64,000 nucleotides of DNA from Gallaecimonas sp045291545 (lineage in GTDB: Bacteria > Pseudomonadota > Gammaproteobacteria > Enterobacterales > Gallaecimonadaceae). The stretch is from assembly GCF_045291545.1 (NCBI RefSeq), contig NZ_CP149514.1, positions 62,001-126,000 of the forward strand, written 5' to 3'. Positions 50,538 to 59,294 of this stretch are shown here, in pieces. Below the pieces are notes generated by a model. It saw nothing but the letters and a program-made list of their open reading frames with translations, was not told the DNA's origin and did not search any database. Positions within the stretch are counted from its first letter, which is position 1. Each line of letters starts with the position of its first letter. A program made the translations under genes and the position numbers.

Positions 50538-51137
50538 GTGACAGACCGCTTTGCTGAGGTAATTGACGGCTTGGTAGCACGGGGCTTTGTAGTCCTTCGT
50601 CACTGGCTGGATACGCCATTGCGTCAAGCGCTACGCAGTGAACTGCTGATCCGCAGTGACGAGCTGCAACGCAGTCGTATCGGCCGCCAGGATGATCACC
50701 AGCAGCGCCCGGACATTCGCAATGATCAGACGCTGTGGCTGAGCGGCCAGTCACTGCAACAACAGCAGTACCTGCAGCAGATGCAGGCACTGCAACAGGC
50801 GCTAAACCAACAGCTCTTTCTGGGCTTGAGAGATTTTGAGTGCCATTTTGCCCACTACCCGCCTGGGCATTTTTATCAAACCCATCTGGATGCCTTTCGG
50901 GGACAATCCAACCGGGTGGTTTCCTGCGTGGTGTACCTCAATGAAAGCTGGCCGACCGAGCAAGGGGGGGAGCTGGTGATCTACGATCACCAGCAGCAGC
51001 CGCTGGCGGTTGTCAAACCAGAGCCTGGCACGCTGGTGTGTTTTATGTCGGAAGACTTTCCCCATGAGGTGCGACCAAGCCCGGCGGACCGTTATTCCAT
51101 TGCCGGCTGGTTTCGCCGTGACCGGCCCTTGTTATGA
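50538..51137 (+). CDS. 2OG-Fe(II) oxygenase (prolyl 4-hydroxylase-like)
   Basis: A 199-residue iron/2-oxoglutarate dioxygenase. The facial triad is His116 and Asp118 (in THLDAF) plus His176 (in FPHEV); Arg185 in RYSIAGWFR should bind 2-oxoglutarate. GGELVIYD and PEPGTLVCF are typical of the prolyl-hydroxylase fold. Size and pattern recall the Pseudomonas prolyl hydroxylase that modifies EF-Tu, so a protein substrate is possible; this is inference. It lies between ubiA and plsB with its own spacer and a shared terminator. Confidence 0.88.
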   Translation: MTDRFAEVIDGLVARGFVVLRHWLDTPLRQALRSELLIRSDELQRSRIGRQDDHQQRPDIRNDQTLWLSGQSLQQQQYLQQMQALQQALNQQLFLGLRDFECHFAHYPPGHFYQTHLDAFRGQSNRVVSCVVYLNESWPTEQGGELVIYDHQQQPLAVVKPEPGTLVCFMSEDFPHEVRPSPADRYSIAGWFRRDRPLL

Positions 51138-51162
51138 AAAAAGCCCCCAACGGGGCTTTTTT
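51137..51162. terminator. Bidirectional terminator between the oxygenase and plsB
   Basis: An 11-bp stem (AAAAAAGCCCC / GGGGCTTTTTT, loop CAAC) directly between convergent stop codons, with T-runs on both strands. Confidence 0.9.
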
Positions 51163-53612
51163 CATTGGCACTGACCGTCAGCGCAGAGCACATTACGAAT
51201 GGTGTCAGCCACATCCGGGCTCAGCAGTGACAACACCAGCTCATCCAGCGCTTTGGCCTGCTCGGTAGCATGCAGGCTGCCACTGTCTTCACTAACCAGT
51301 GCACTGTCGCGCAAGGTGCCGATAAGGGCAGCAAACAGCTTCTTGTCGTAAAACTCCGGGGCATTGATACCGTGCAATGCCGATAGCCGTTCGGCCACAG
51401 CCTGAGCACGGCTTTCCAGTTCACTACGGCTGCTACTGTCACGGCGGCGCAGCAGTGTCAGCACAATGGCATAGCGCTGTAACGACTCACTAACCACTTC
51501 TGACAGCAGCACCAGTTTACGATAGCCGCTGTCAGCTGCCGCCACGGCGTGCCAATGCTCACCTTGCTGGTGGATAAGTCCCTGATTGGCAAAACAGGCC
51601 AGTAGCTGAAGCAAATAGTCTGCCAGCCGTGACTTTGACAACCCCATAAATAATTCGGCGCGCAATAATGGGTAGCAGGCGGCCAGGTGAGCATTGAGCT
51701 CGTCAGTGGTGGCAGGGCCGGCCAGCAGTAACCTGGCCAGCAGCGACGGCAGGGTATAGAGATGCAAAATGTTATTGCGGTAATAGGTCATGACGATGGC
51801 GCTGGTGTCATCCAGGCTGATGACCTCGCCCAACTCGTCACGGCTGTTAGTGAATTTTTCGCTGCTAAGGGCTTTAGCCAGCAGGGTGGCGCCGTCTTCT
51901 GTGGGTACCGTTACTTCCACAGAATAAGGCGCTTCGCGGGCGATACTCAGCAGCAGTTGCAGTTGCTGGGCCAGCAGATCACGGGCCAGGGCGCGGCGTT
52001 CACTGCACAGCAATGCCAGTGCCGTCAGGGTGACGCTATTTAGCGCGGCGGCATCGTTGATGCGGGTCAGCACTTCAACACTGAGCCGGTTAACTGCCGG
52101 GGTGAGCCAACTGGGCTTAGTGTCAGGTTGCTGACAGGCTTGCTGCCACTGCGGTACTGATTCACTGAGGTACTGGTGTAGGCTGATCGGCTGGCCGAAG
52201 TTGACAAAACCCTGGCCAAAATCCTGGCGCAGCGCTTTGATTGACGACTTAAACGCCTGCCAACCGGATTCCTTTTCCTTGGACTTACCGCGCAGCTCCT
52301 TCAGATAAGAGCCGACTTCCATCACATGTTCATAGCCGATGTAGACCGGCACCAGTGTGATTGGCCGGTGCGATGCCCGTAGCAGGCTCTGTACCGTCAT
52401 CGCCAGCATGCCGGTTTTCGGTGGTAGCAGGCGGCCGGTACGGGAGCGCCCGCCTTCGGTGAAATACTCAACCGAATAGCCTTTGTCGAACAGGCTGAAC
52501 AGATACTCGCGAAAGACCGTGGAGTAGAGCTTGTTACCCTTGAAACTGCGGCGCAGGAAAAAGGCGCCACCGCGGCGGAAAATTGGCCCGGCCGGGAAAA
52601 AGTTCAGGTTTACCCCGGCGGCAATGTGCGGTGGCACCATGCCCTGGTGATAAATCACGTACGACAGCAGCAGGTAATCCATGTGCGAGCGGTGGCAGGG
52701 CACAAAGACGATTTCATGGCCATCATGGGCCAGTTGGCGTACCCGTTCGGCATTACTGACCTGAATACCTCCGTAGATGCGGTTCCAGATCCAGGTCAAC
52801 AACCGGTCCAGTCCCCGTACCAGGCCAGGGGAAAACTTGGCTGCAATTTCTTCAAGGTACTGGCGGGCGCGCTTTTCGGCGGCAGCTTCACCGTCTTTGT
52901 GGCTGCGGGCATCGTCTTCAATGGCCCGGCGTAGCGGTGCTGTTTTCAGCAGTGCTGCCAGCATGGATTCTCGATCCGGTAGCCGTGGCCCCGTCATCAC
53001 CCGGCGCTGACGGGAAAAGTGCACTCGGGCCACCCGCGTCAGGGTATGGGGCAGATCCGGGTGGCGGCGCTGTTCCAGCAGCTCACGCAGCGCTACCGGA
53101 CGGGCAAAGCGGATGAAGTTATCACGGCCATAGCGCAGTAATATCAAAGCCTTACGTAGCCAGGAAGGGGAGTCGTAATCTGACAGCAGGCTGCCCAGTA
53201 ATGACGGGTTTTCGGCGCCCGGTTGGCGGCCCCAGAACAAGGACACCGGCAACAGTTGAATATTACTATCCGGATTTGCCTGTAACGCCTCCAGCACCTC
53301 GGCCAGTTGCGTCCGGAAATTGCCCCGGCGGCGGCGGCGGGTCAGCAAGCTGACCGGGCGGTCCAAAAACAGGCTGCGGGGCAGTACTTGACCCCCCAGA
53401 ATCAGAGGCTCTGTCGGGTCGGGCAGCCCCAGTAACCGGCATTGCCGCTGCACCGCTAGCAGATCCGATACCGAGGCTGTCTTGAAGGTGTAGATAATCG
53501 GCAAGTCCGGGTTCAGGCCCAGTTCTTTAACAGGGTCCTGAGGTACCAGTTTGCTTTTAACCAGCAGTGAAACAGGCCATTTCAACGCCTGGATTAACGT
53601 CGTCGCTAGCAC
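51162..53612 (-). CDS. plsB: Glycerol-3-phosphate O-acyltransferase PlsB
   Basis: First acylation in phospholipid synthesis, inner membrane. The acyltransferase motifs are HRSHMDY (I), FRRGGAFFLRRSF (II), YFTEGGRSRTGR (III) and PVYIGYEH (IV). The start is uncertain. The GTG at 53612 gives 816 residues beginning (V)LATTLIQALKWPVSLLVKSK, which aligns with the E. coli N-terminus and leaves about 97 bases for promoters toward yvcK. An in-frame ATG at 53693 would add 27 residues and leave only 16 bases between divergent starts. Confidence 0.93.
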   Translation of the reverse strand: MLATTLIQALKWPVSLLVKSKLVPQDPVKELGLNPDLPIIYTFKTASVSDLLAVQRQCRLLGLPDPTEPLILGGQVLPRSLFLDRPVSLLTRRRRRGNFRTQLAEVLEALQANPDSNIQLLPVSLFWGRQPGAENPSLLGSLLSDYDSPSWLRKALILLRYGRDNFIRFARPVALRELLEQRRHPDLPHTLTRVARVHFSRQRRVMTGPRLPDRESMLAALLKTAPLRRAIEDDARSHKDGEAAAEKRARQYLEEIAAKFSPGLVRGLDRLLTWIWNRIYGGIQVSNAERVRQLAHDGHEIVFVPCHRSHMDYLLLSYVIYHQGMVPPHIAAGVNLNFFPAGPIFRRGGAFFLRRSFKGNKLYSTVFREYLFSLFDKGYSVEYFTEGGRSRTGRLLPPKTGMLAMTVQSLLRASHRPITLVPVYIGYEHVMEVGSYLKELRGKSKEKESGWQAFKSSIKALRQDFGQGFVNFGQPISLHQYLSESVPQWQQACQQPDTKPSWLTPAVNRLSVEVLTRINDAAALNSVTLTALALLCSERRALARDLLAQQLQLLLSIAREAPYSVEVTVPTEDGATLLAKALSSEKFTNSRDELGEVISLDDTSAIVMTYYRNNILHLYTLPSLLARLLLAGPATTDELNAHLAACYPLLRAELFMGLSKSRLADYLLQLLACFANQGLIHQQGEHWHAVAAADSGYRKLVLLSEVVSESLQRYAIVLTLLRRRDSSSRSELESRAQAVAERLSALHGINAPEFYDKKLFAALIGTLRDSALVSEDSGSLHATEQAKALDELVLSLLSPDVADTIRNVLCADGQCQ

Positions 53613-53709
53613 AGTAAAATTCCGGGAAAACGAGCCGGCGAGCTTAGCAGAAATCTTTGTCAAAGTCTTTGTGAGCGGGGTACTCTGGGGCATCACCCAT
53701 CGGCTTTGA

Positions 53710-54636
53710 ATGATCGTGCCAGAGTCTCTTTATCGCCCTTTACTGGCCAGCCTGGAACGCGTGGTCGCACTCGGCGGTGGCCATGGCTTGGGGCGAACAC
53801 TGTCTGCCCTGAATTTTCTTGGCCCGCGTCTGACCGGGATTGTTGCCACCACTGACAACGGCGGCTCTACTGGCCGTTTGCGGCGCACCCGTGACTGCAT
53901 TGCCTGGGGAGATGTGCGTAACTGCATCAACCAATTGGTACCGCAGGCCTCCACCGGCAGCCAGTTATTTGAGTACCGCTTCAGTGATGACGGTGAGCTG
54001 CGTGGCCACAACCTTGGCAATCTTATCCTGCTGGCGCTGGATGATCTTAGCGTCAGGCCGCTGGAAGCCATCAACCTGGTACGGCGGGTATTGCGGGTCA
54101 AATGTGAATTGCTGCCGATGACCGAAACACCGACCGATCTGCTGGCACACTGCCTAGCAGGGCAGCAACACCTGGGGGAACGGCAGCTGGATAACCTCAC
54201 CCGGATGCCGGCCAGTGTCACCTTGCAACCGATGGTCAGCGCCACTCAGGAAGCTGTTGATGCTGTTGCTGAGGCTGATTTACTGCTGTTGGGGCCGGGG
54301 TCATTTTTGACATCGGTGTTGCCGCCTTTATTGTTGCCGGAGCTGGCTCAGGCGTTACGGGCCAGCCGGGCTCCGGTCGTGTGGATTGAAAACCTTGGCC
54401 GGGAAAACAGCCCGGTACGGCAACTGAGCGCCGGGCAGCGGTTGGCCTGGCTCGAGGAGCAGTTAGGTTTTATGCCGGTCGACTGGGTGCTGACCGAGCC
54501 GGGGCTCGATTGGCAGGGGTTGCCTGATGGCGTGCGGCAGTTACCAATGGCACTGGCCAGTGACGACATCAATTACCGCCATGATCGTCAGCACCTGGCC
54601 GACGGCTTGGAAAAAATCCTTCGTCTTTGTGGATAA
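53710..54636 (+). CDS. yvcK: YvcK/CofD-like protein (gluconeogenesis factor family)
   Basis: A 308-residue member of the UPF0052/YvcK group, related to CofD. GGGHGLGRTLSAL is the glycine-rich nucleotide-binding loop, then VATTDNGGSTGRLRR and ELRGHNLGNLILLALDDL; LLLGPGSFLTSVLPPLLL follows. Family members bind UDP-sugars such as UDP-GlcNAc and affect cell shape and carbon metabolism in Bacillus. The E. coli relative is YbhK. It diverges from plsB and precedes lexA on the same strand. Confidence 0.88.
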   Translation: MIVPESLYRPLLASLERVVALGGGHGLGRTLSALNFLGPRLTGIVATTDNGGSTGRLRRTRDCIAWGDVRNCINQLVPQASTGSQLFEYRFSDDGELRGHNLGNLILLALDDLSVRPLEAINLVRRVLRVKCELLPMTETPTDLLAHCLAGQQHLGERQLDNLTRMPASVTLQPMVSATQEAVDAVAEADLLLLGPGSFLTSVLPPLLLPELAQALRASRAPVVWIENLGRENSPVRQLSAGQRLAWLEEQLGFMPVDWVLTEPGLDWQGLPDGVRQLPMALASDDINYRHDRQHLADGLEKILRLCG

Positions 54637-54708
54637 CTCTGTGGGTAATAATACATAAAGGCTGCGGCTTTATGGCTTTAACGCAGAGCTGTTGTTATCT
54701 GTCGGCAA

Positions 54709-54743
54709 CTGTATATACTGACAGTTACTGTAGATAAAACCAG
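54709..54743 (+). promoter_or_regulatory. Two LexA (SOS) boxes over the lexA promoter
   Basis: The first box (54709-54724) matches CTGT-N8-ACAG perfectly and differs from the first E. coli lexA box at one base. The second (54728-54743) is CTGT-N8-CCAG, one mismatch. The first box overlaps a TATACT -10 with TTGTTA 16 bases before it. This predicts autorepression relieved by DNA damage. Confidence 0.92.
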
Positions 54744-54754
54744 TTGAGGCCAGC

Positions 54755-55384
54755 ATGCGCCCCCTGACACCTCGCCAAAAAGAAATTTTGGAATTAATCC
54801 GTGCCCGTATTCAGGAAAGCGGTATGCCGCCGACCCGGGCAGAAATTGCCAAAGAGTTGGGCTTTAAGTCTGCCAACGCGGCTGAAGAGCATCTCAAAGC
54901 ACTGGCGCGCAAAGGGGTGATTGAAATTCTTGCCGGCACCTCCCGCGGCATTCGTTTGCTAGAGGATGGTTCTTTGCCGGCAGTGGAGCCGGAAGAAGCC
55001 GGGTTACCGCTGATTGGCCAAGTTGCCGCCGGTGAACCTATTCTGGCCACTGAGCATGTGGAATCTCACTACCAAATGGACCCGAACCTGTTTCACCCGA
55101 AAGCCGATTTCCTGCTGCGCGTAAAAGGCGAAAGCATGAAAGACATTGGCATAATGGATGGTGATTTGCTGGCGGTTCACCGTACTCAGCAGGCTCGCAA
55201 TGGTCAGGTCGTGGTGGCCCGGGTGGAAGATGATGTCACCGTTAAGCGTCTTGACCAACATGGCCATAAACTGCGGCTCATTGCTGAAAACGCCGACTTT
55301 GCAGATATCGAAGTGGATTTACGGGAAACCCCGGTAACCATTGAAGGCCTGGCGGTGGGCGTTATTCGCAACAACAGCTTCTAA
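54755..55384 (+). CDS. lexA: LexA repressor
   Basis: A 209-residue SOS repressor/autoprotease. The winged HTH (MRPLTPRQKEILELIRARIQ to about residue 65) contains PTRAEIAKELGFKSANAAEEH. The self-cleavage bond is Ala92-Gly93 in QVAAGEP; the catalytic dyad is Ser127 (GESMKD) and Lys164 (VKRLD). RecA filaments trigger cleavage. Two SOS boxes precede the gene. It is followed directly by a terminator, so dinF is not in its operon, unlike in E. coli. Confidence 0.97.
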   Translation: MRPLTPRQKEILELIRARIQESGMPPTRAEIAKELGFKSANAAEEHLKALARKGVIEILAGTSRGIRLLEDGSLPAVEPEEAGLPLIGQVAAGEPILATEHVESHYQMDPNLFHPKADFLLRVKGESMKDIGIMDGDLLAVHRTQQARNGQVVVARVEDDVTVKRLDQHGHKLRLIAENADFADIEVDLRETPVTIEGLAVGVIRNNSF

Positions 55385-55402
55385 CTAACGCATTGCGTAT
55401 AA

Positions 55403-55430
55403 AAAAAACGCGCCGTACGGCGCGTTTTTT
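55403..55430. terminator. Bidirectional terminator between lexA and the POT gene
   Basis: A perfect 28-base palindrome, A6-ACGCGCC... with the mirror arm ending in T6, between convergent genes. T-runs on both strands. Confidence 0.9.
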
Positions 55431-55450
55431 ATTGGCTAGGTGCAACCAGC

Positions 55451-56953
55451 TTATACGGCTGCGCCTTTGGAGTGGGTATCCAGTTTCTTCAGGAAAGGTA
55501 CCAGAATAATGGCTACCACTGCGCCTGCCAGCGCCACCCAGCCTAATTTCTGGAAGAGGTTGGTGTACAGCGGCAGGGTTTCCAGAGGGTTGGTGACGTT
55601 CTTCGGCACAGACGCGTAGTTCGCCACGATAGAGCCGAGGAACTGCGCCAGACCAGTTGCCAGCAACCAGGCACCCATCATCAGGCCGCGAAGGTTCGGT
55701 GCCACGTAGCGGGCCACCATGCCCAGACCCAAGCCAGAGATCAGCAGCTCACCTACAGACTGGAAGAAGTAGCCGCCGAGCATCCAGGCCGGAGAGACAA
55801 AGCCCTGGTCAGCAAAGTTACCGCTGATGGCATACAGGAAGAAACCCACCGCCAGCAGCACAAAACCCCAGGCGTACTTACTGGCCAGTGACGGATCTTT
55901 GTCTTTTTTACCCAGCGAGGCATACAGCCAGGCCAATACCGGGCTCATGACCGCGATCCAGAACGGGTTCAGTACCTGGAACTGTTCCGGCGGAATGTGA
56001 AAGCCCATTACATCCAGGTTGACGTTGTTCTTAGCAAACAGAGTCAAGGAGGTGGACATCTGCTGGTAGAACACGAAGAACAGAATGGTTTGCAAGGTCA
56101 GGATGACCATGGCAATCAGACCGCTGCGCTCATTGCTGTTGGCTTTGACCAGCAGGTAGACAAAGAAGCCCGCCAGGCCCCAGGCCGCAATTTGCACTAC
56201 CAGGTTTGCCAGAGCGATGTTTTGGATAACCTGGCCAATCACCAGTGCCACAATCAGCGTGCCCAGCAGCACAGCCAGGATACGGCCCCAGTTAACCGGC
56301 TTGAAGTCAGGCTCTGAGCCGATGTGCTTGAGGTGTTTGCCCTGTACGATGAACTGCGCCACACCGAACACCAGGCCCAGACAGCAGACCAGGAAGGCCC
56401 AGTGCCAGCCGAAGTGCACACGGATGATAGGGGTCATCGCCTGGGACAGGAAAGCACCAAGGTTGATGGACATGTAATACATGGTGAAGGCGCCGTCGAG
56501 CTTGGACTCGTCGTCTTCATAGAGTTTGGCTACCAGGTTATTGGGGTTAGCTTTGAACAGACCATTACCAACAGCAATGACCCCCATGGAAAAGAACACC
56601 ATGGCATGCGCGTATTGGCCGACAAAGTGATCCCATGGCACCGATAGCAAGCCATAGCCACCGGCCAGTACGATACCGCCGAGCAATGTGGTGCGGCGGG
56701 CGCCAAGGACTTTATCGCCAATCCAGCCACCGACTACCGGTGTCAGGTAAATCAGGGCGGCAAAAGCCCCCCAGGTGAGGTTGGCACGGCTATCTTCAAA
56801 TCCCAGATAGTCGATAGCAAATACGACGATAAGAATTTGCATGCCGTAAAAACCGAAACGTTCCCACATTTCGATCATGAACAGGGCGATAAACGCCCGG
56901 CGTTTTTTGGCTTCTTCCGCCTTAATGGCGTCGAGGCTCACGGAATCTGTCAT
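55451..56953 (-). CDS. Proton-dependent oligopeptide transporter (POT/DtpA-like)
   Basis: A 500-residue peptide:H+ symporter. The helix-1 motif EMWERFGFYG is canonical (ExxERFxYY type), GGWIGDKVLGARRT is motif A, and YYMSINLGAFLSQ and GELLISGLGLGM are typical. It should import di- and tripeptides using the proton gradient. It is alone, with a ~230-base upstream region that also holds the terminator of the copper receptor gene. A second, divergent POT gene is at 18298-19767. Confidence 0.93.
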   Translation of the reverse strand: MTDSVSLDAIKAEEAKKRRAFIALFMIEMWERFGFYGMQILIVVFAIDYLGFEDSRANLTWGAFAALIYLTPVVGGWIGDKVLGARRTTLLGGIVLAGGYGLLSVPWDHFVGQYAHAMVFFSMGVIAVGNGLFKANPNNLVAKLYEDDESKLDGAFTMYYMSINLGAFLSQAMTPIIRVHFGWHWAFLVCCLGLVFGVAQFIVQGKHLKHIGSEPDFKPVNWGRILAVLLGTLIVALVIGQVIQNIALANLVVQIAAWGLAGFFVYLLVKANSNERSGLIAMVILTLQTILFFVFYQQMSTSLTLFAKNNVNLDVMGFHIPPEQFQVLNPFWIAVMSPVLAWLYASLGKKDKDPSLASKYAWGFVLLAVGFFLYAISGNFADQGFVSPAWMLGGYFFQSVGELLISGLGLGMVARYVAPNLRGLMMGAWLLATGLAQFLGSIVANYASVPKNVTNPLETLPLYTNLFQKLGWVALAGAVVAIILVPFLKKLDTHSKGAAV

Positions 56954-57135
56954 ACAAGGCCCGATTGATTGACTGAAAAGACGCTAGTTTTATACCGATA
57001 ATGAACAAGGGTTAAAAGGCCAGAACTATGATCAAGGCCGTGAAATGCGGATAAAGCACGTTCAAAGCAACGCTTGTCTTTTTAGTGTTAACTTAATGCA
57101 ACTTTAATTAATCAATTTGATTTCATTTTTAAAAC

Positions 57136-57159
57136 AAAAAAGGCCCGAAACGGGCCTTT
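57136..57159 (-). terminator. Terminator of the copper receptor gene
   Basis: Stem AAAGGCCCG / CGGGCCTTT with an AAA loop and a T6 run on the minus strand, 23 bases past the receptor stop. Confidence 0.85.
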
Positions 57160-57181
57160 GCGGGTTTCTAAGGAAAGTAAC

Positions 57182-59212
57182 TTAAAAACGATAAGCAACT
57201 TGCGCCCAAGCGGTGCGGCCCGGTTCGTTGACACGTGTGGTTTGGTCAAAACCGGCAATGGCAGCACCGGCCCGAGACAGGTGCTCGGCATAGGTTTTGT
57301 CGAACAGGTTATCGACCCCAAGGCTGAGCTGCCAGTGTTCGGCTGGGCGCCAGTTGGCGTTTAACGAAAACACCCCGAAGCCGGCACTTTTACCAATATC
57401 GGTACCGATGACAGTGCCCTGGCCTACGGCGACCCGGTGCTGTGCCGCTACCAGCCGCCACAGGGCGCCAAAGGTCCAGTCATTCACTGCATAGTCAGTA
57501 CCCAGACGCACTTCCAGCGGCGGCATTTGTGCCAGTGGGCGATGATCAGTCAGGTTCTGACCATGGCTGTAAGCCAGGCTGGCTTGCCATTGCCAGGCGT
57601 CAGTGAGCTTGTAACGGAGGCTGGCTTCACCACCGTAGTTTTCAGCATCGATGTTACGCACCAAAGAGGGGCTCATCATGCTGGCACTTTCAATCAGGAT
57701 GAAATCATTGATGCGGCTGTAATACAGCGACACTTCCGCGCGCAGCGGCCCGCGCTGGCTGATCCAGCCCAGATCCAGCTGGGTGTTTTTCTCCGGTGCG
57801 GTGTAGAAGGCCGAGTCACTGTTTTCGCTGGCGCGGCTATTGCCAATGATCTCCCAGTAGTCAGGGAAGCGCTCGGCATGGCCGATACCGGCATACCAGG
57901 TGCTGTGTGCCGAGGTGGTTTCCAGACGTACAAAACCACTGGGCAGGTTGTCCTGACGTTCATCACCGTAGGTGGGGTTCATCAGGGTGGTCATCATGCC
58001 CGGCATCAGCATCATCCGCTGGTCCCAGGCCTGCCAGTGATCGAGGCGGGCGCCGCTGATCAGCCGGCGGTTGGCGGCCAGCTGGTAAGTCAGTTCGGCA
58101 AAGACACCACTTTGCTGAAACTTGCCGTCAGCCAGGCGCGGTTTGTCTTGGTAGGGCATCATCAGCGCATTCATGGTGCTGCGCTGACGATGTGCATTGT
58201 TCTTAGTATCCAGACCCACTTTGGCGCTTAAGCGCGGTGCCAGCGCTAGGTCGGCCTGAATGCGGCCACCGCGGGTGTAGCGATCAGGGTTAATGGCCAT
58301 GGGGTGGGGCATCATCATCGACGGCGTGAAGGTACGCAGTGAATAGTTGTCCATGACATGGTCGATGTAGTTGAAAAACACCTGTGTTTCCAGGCGGGTC
58401 AGCCAGGAAGTCAGGTGGTCAACTCGTACTTTCAGGCCAAGGTTGGTGCGGTCGAACTTGGTGCCATCCATACCGCGGTCGGCATAGGCGGCTTCGCCAT
58501 TACTGCGGCCAGCCGAAAGCATGACCAGGGTATCGTCGGTGGGGGTCCAGCCCAGCTCCGCATCGGTACTCCAGCGGTCGTAATGACTGTTAACTTCATT
58601 ACCACTGCCATCACGGTAGTTGTCGGCCCGGGATTTGGTGGCGGCCAGGCGGGCAAATCCATCGCGATTGCCTGCGGTAATATCGGCACTGGCTTCCCGG
58701 CGGCCGTATTGTGCCACGGTGGCTGATACATCGCCGTAGGCGTCAGGGCCAGTGAAACGGCGGTTTTTCTTCTCAAACAGAACGGTTGCTGAGGCCGGGC
58801 CATACAACACGGACTCCGGGCCCTTGATCACTTTGATCTGGTCAAAGCTCTGTGGCGAGATGTAGGCCGTTGGCGGGTCCATACGGTTAGCGCAACCGCC
58901 CAGCAGTGTCTGGCCGTCCGTCAGAATGTTGATACGGGAGGCGCCCATGCCGCGAAACAGCGCTTCACTGCTGGCGCCGCCTTTACGGGCAATGGAAAAA
59001 CCGGGAATGGTCTTCAGATAGTCAGCACCGTCGTGAGCGGGCAGCGGCTGCTGCGGGGCTTTCGGATCGGTGATCACCACACCGGGCTGTTCCATGCCGG
59101 CGCTGGTGACAACAATGTGTTCAAGATCATTTTTCAGTGGGCTGGCCGGTGCGGCATCCTGTGCCATGGCCGGGGCGGCGACAAGCGCCAGCAGAGGTAA
59201 GTGTTTTTTCAT
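57182..59212 (-). CDS. TonB-dependent copper receptor (OprC/NosA family)
   Basis: An outer-membrane receptor of 676 residues from the ATG at 59212, with signal peptide MKKHLPLLALVAAPAMA. The plug domain has HIVVTSAGMEQPG (TonB-box region), RGMGASRINILTDGQTLLGG and RMDPPTAYISPQ. The 22-strand barrel ends in AWAQVAYRF. The copper ligands known from OprC, CxxxM in the plug and HxM in a loop, both appear to be present: Cys107/Met111 and His303/Met305. Met-rich stretches around residue 300 support copper binding. It follows an MFS gene on the same strand. Confidence 0.92.
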   Translation of the reverse strand: MKKHLPLLALVAAPAMAQDAAPASPLKNDLEHIVVTSAGMEQPGVVITDPKAPQQPLPAHDGADYLKTIPGFSIARKGGASSEALFRGMGASRINILTDGQTLLGGCANRMDPPTAYISPQSFDQIKVIKGPESVLYGPASATVLFEKKNRRFTGPDAYGDVSATVAQYGRREASADITAGNRDGFARLAATKSRADNYRDGSGNEVNSHYDRWSTDAELGWTPTDDTLVMLSAGRSNGEAAYADRGMDGTKFDRTNLGLKVRVDHLTSWLTRLETQVFFNYIDHVMDNYSLRTFTPSMMMPHPMAINPDRYTRGGRIQADLALAPRLSAKVGLDTKNNAHRQRSTMNALMMPYQDKPRLADGKFQQSGVFAELTYQLAANRRLISGARLDHWQAWDQRMMLMPGMMTTLMNPTYGDERQDNLPSGFVRLETTSAHSTWYAGIGHAERFPDYWEIIGNSRASENSDSAFYTAPEKNTQLDLGWISQRGPLRAEVSLYYSRINDFILIESASMMSPSLVRNIDAENYGGEASLRYKLTDAWQWQASLAYSHGQNLTDHRPLAQMPPLEVRLGTDYAVNDWTFGALWRLVAAQHRVAVGQGTVIGTDIGKSAGFGVFSLNANWRPAEHWQLSLGVDNLFDKTYAEHLSRAGAAIAGFDQTTRVNEPGRTAWAQVAYRF

Positions 59213-59294
59213 GTCATTGCTACTGTTGTTACTGTGCGCGTATTCTCCTCCTCCTGTACAGCGCCAGGCCATGTGGCATATTGTCGCAGCTGCT

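Noticed and set aside
57437..58231. A 264-codon frame antisense to the copper receptor
   Set aside because: Opposite a receptor with intact family motifs; no start signal.
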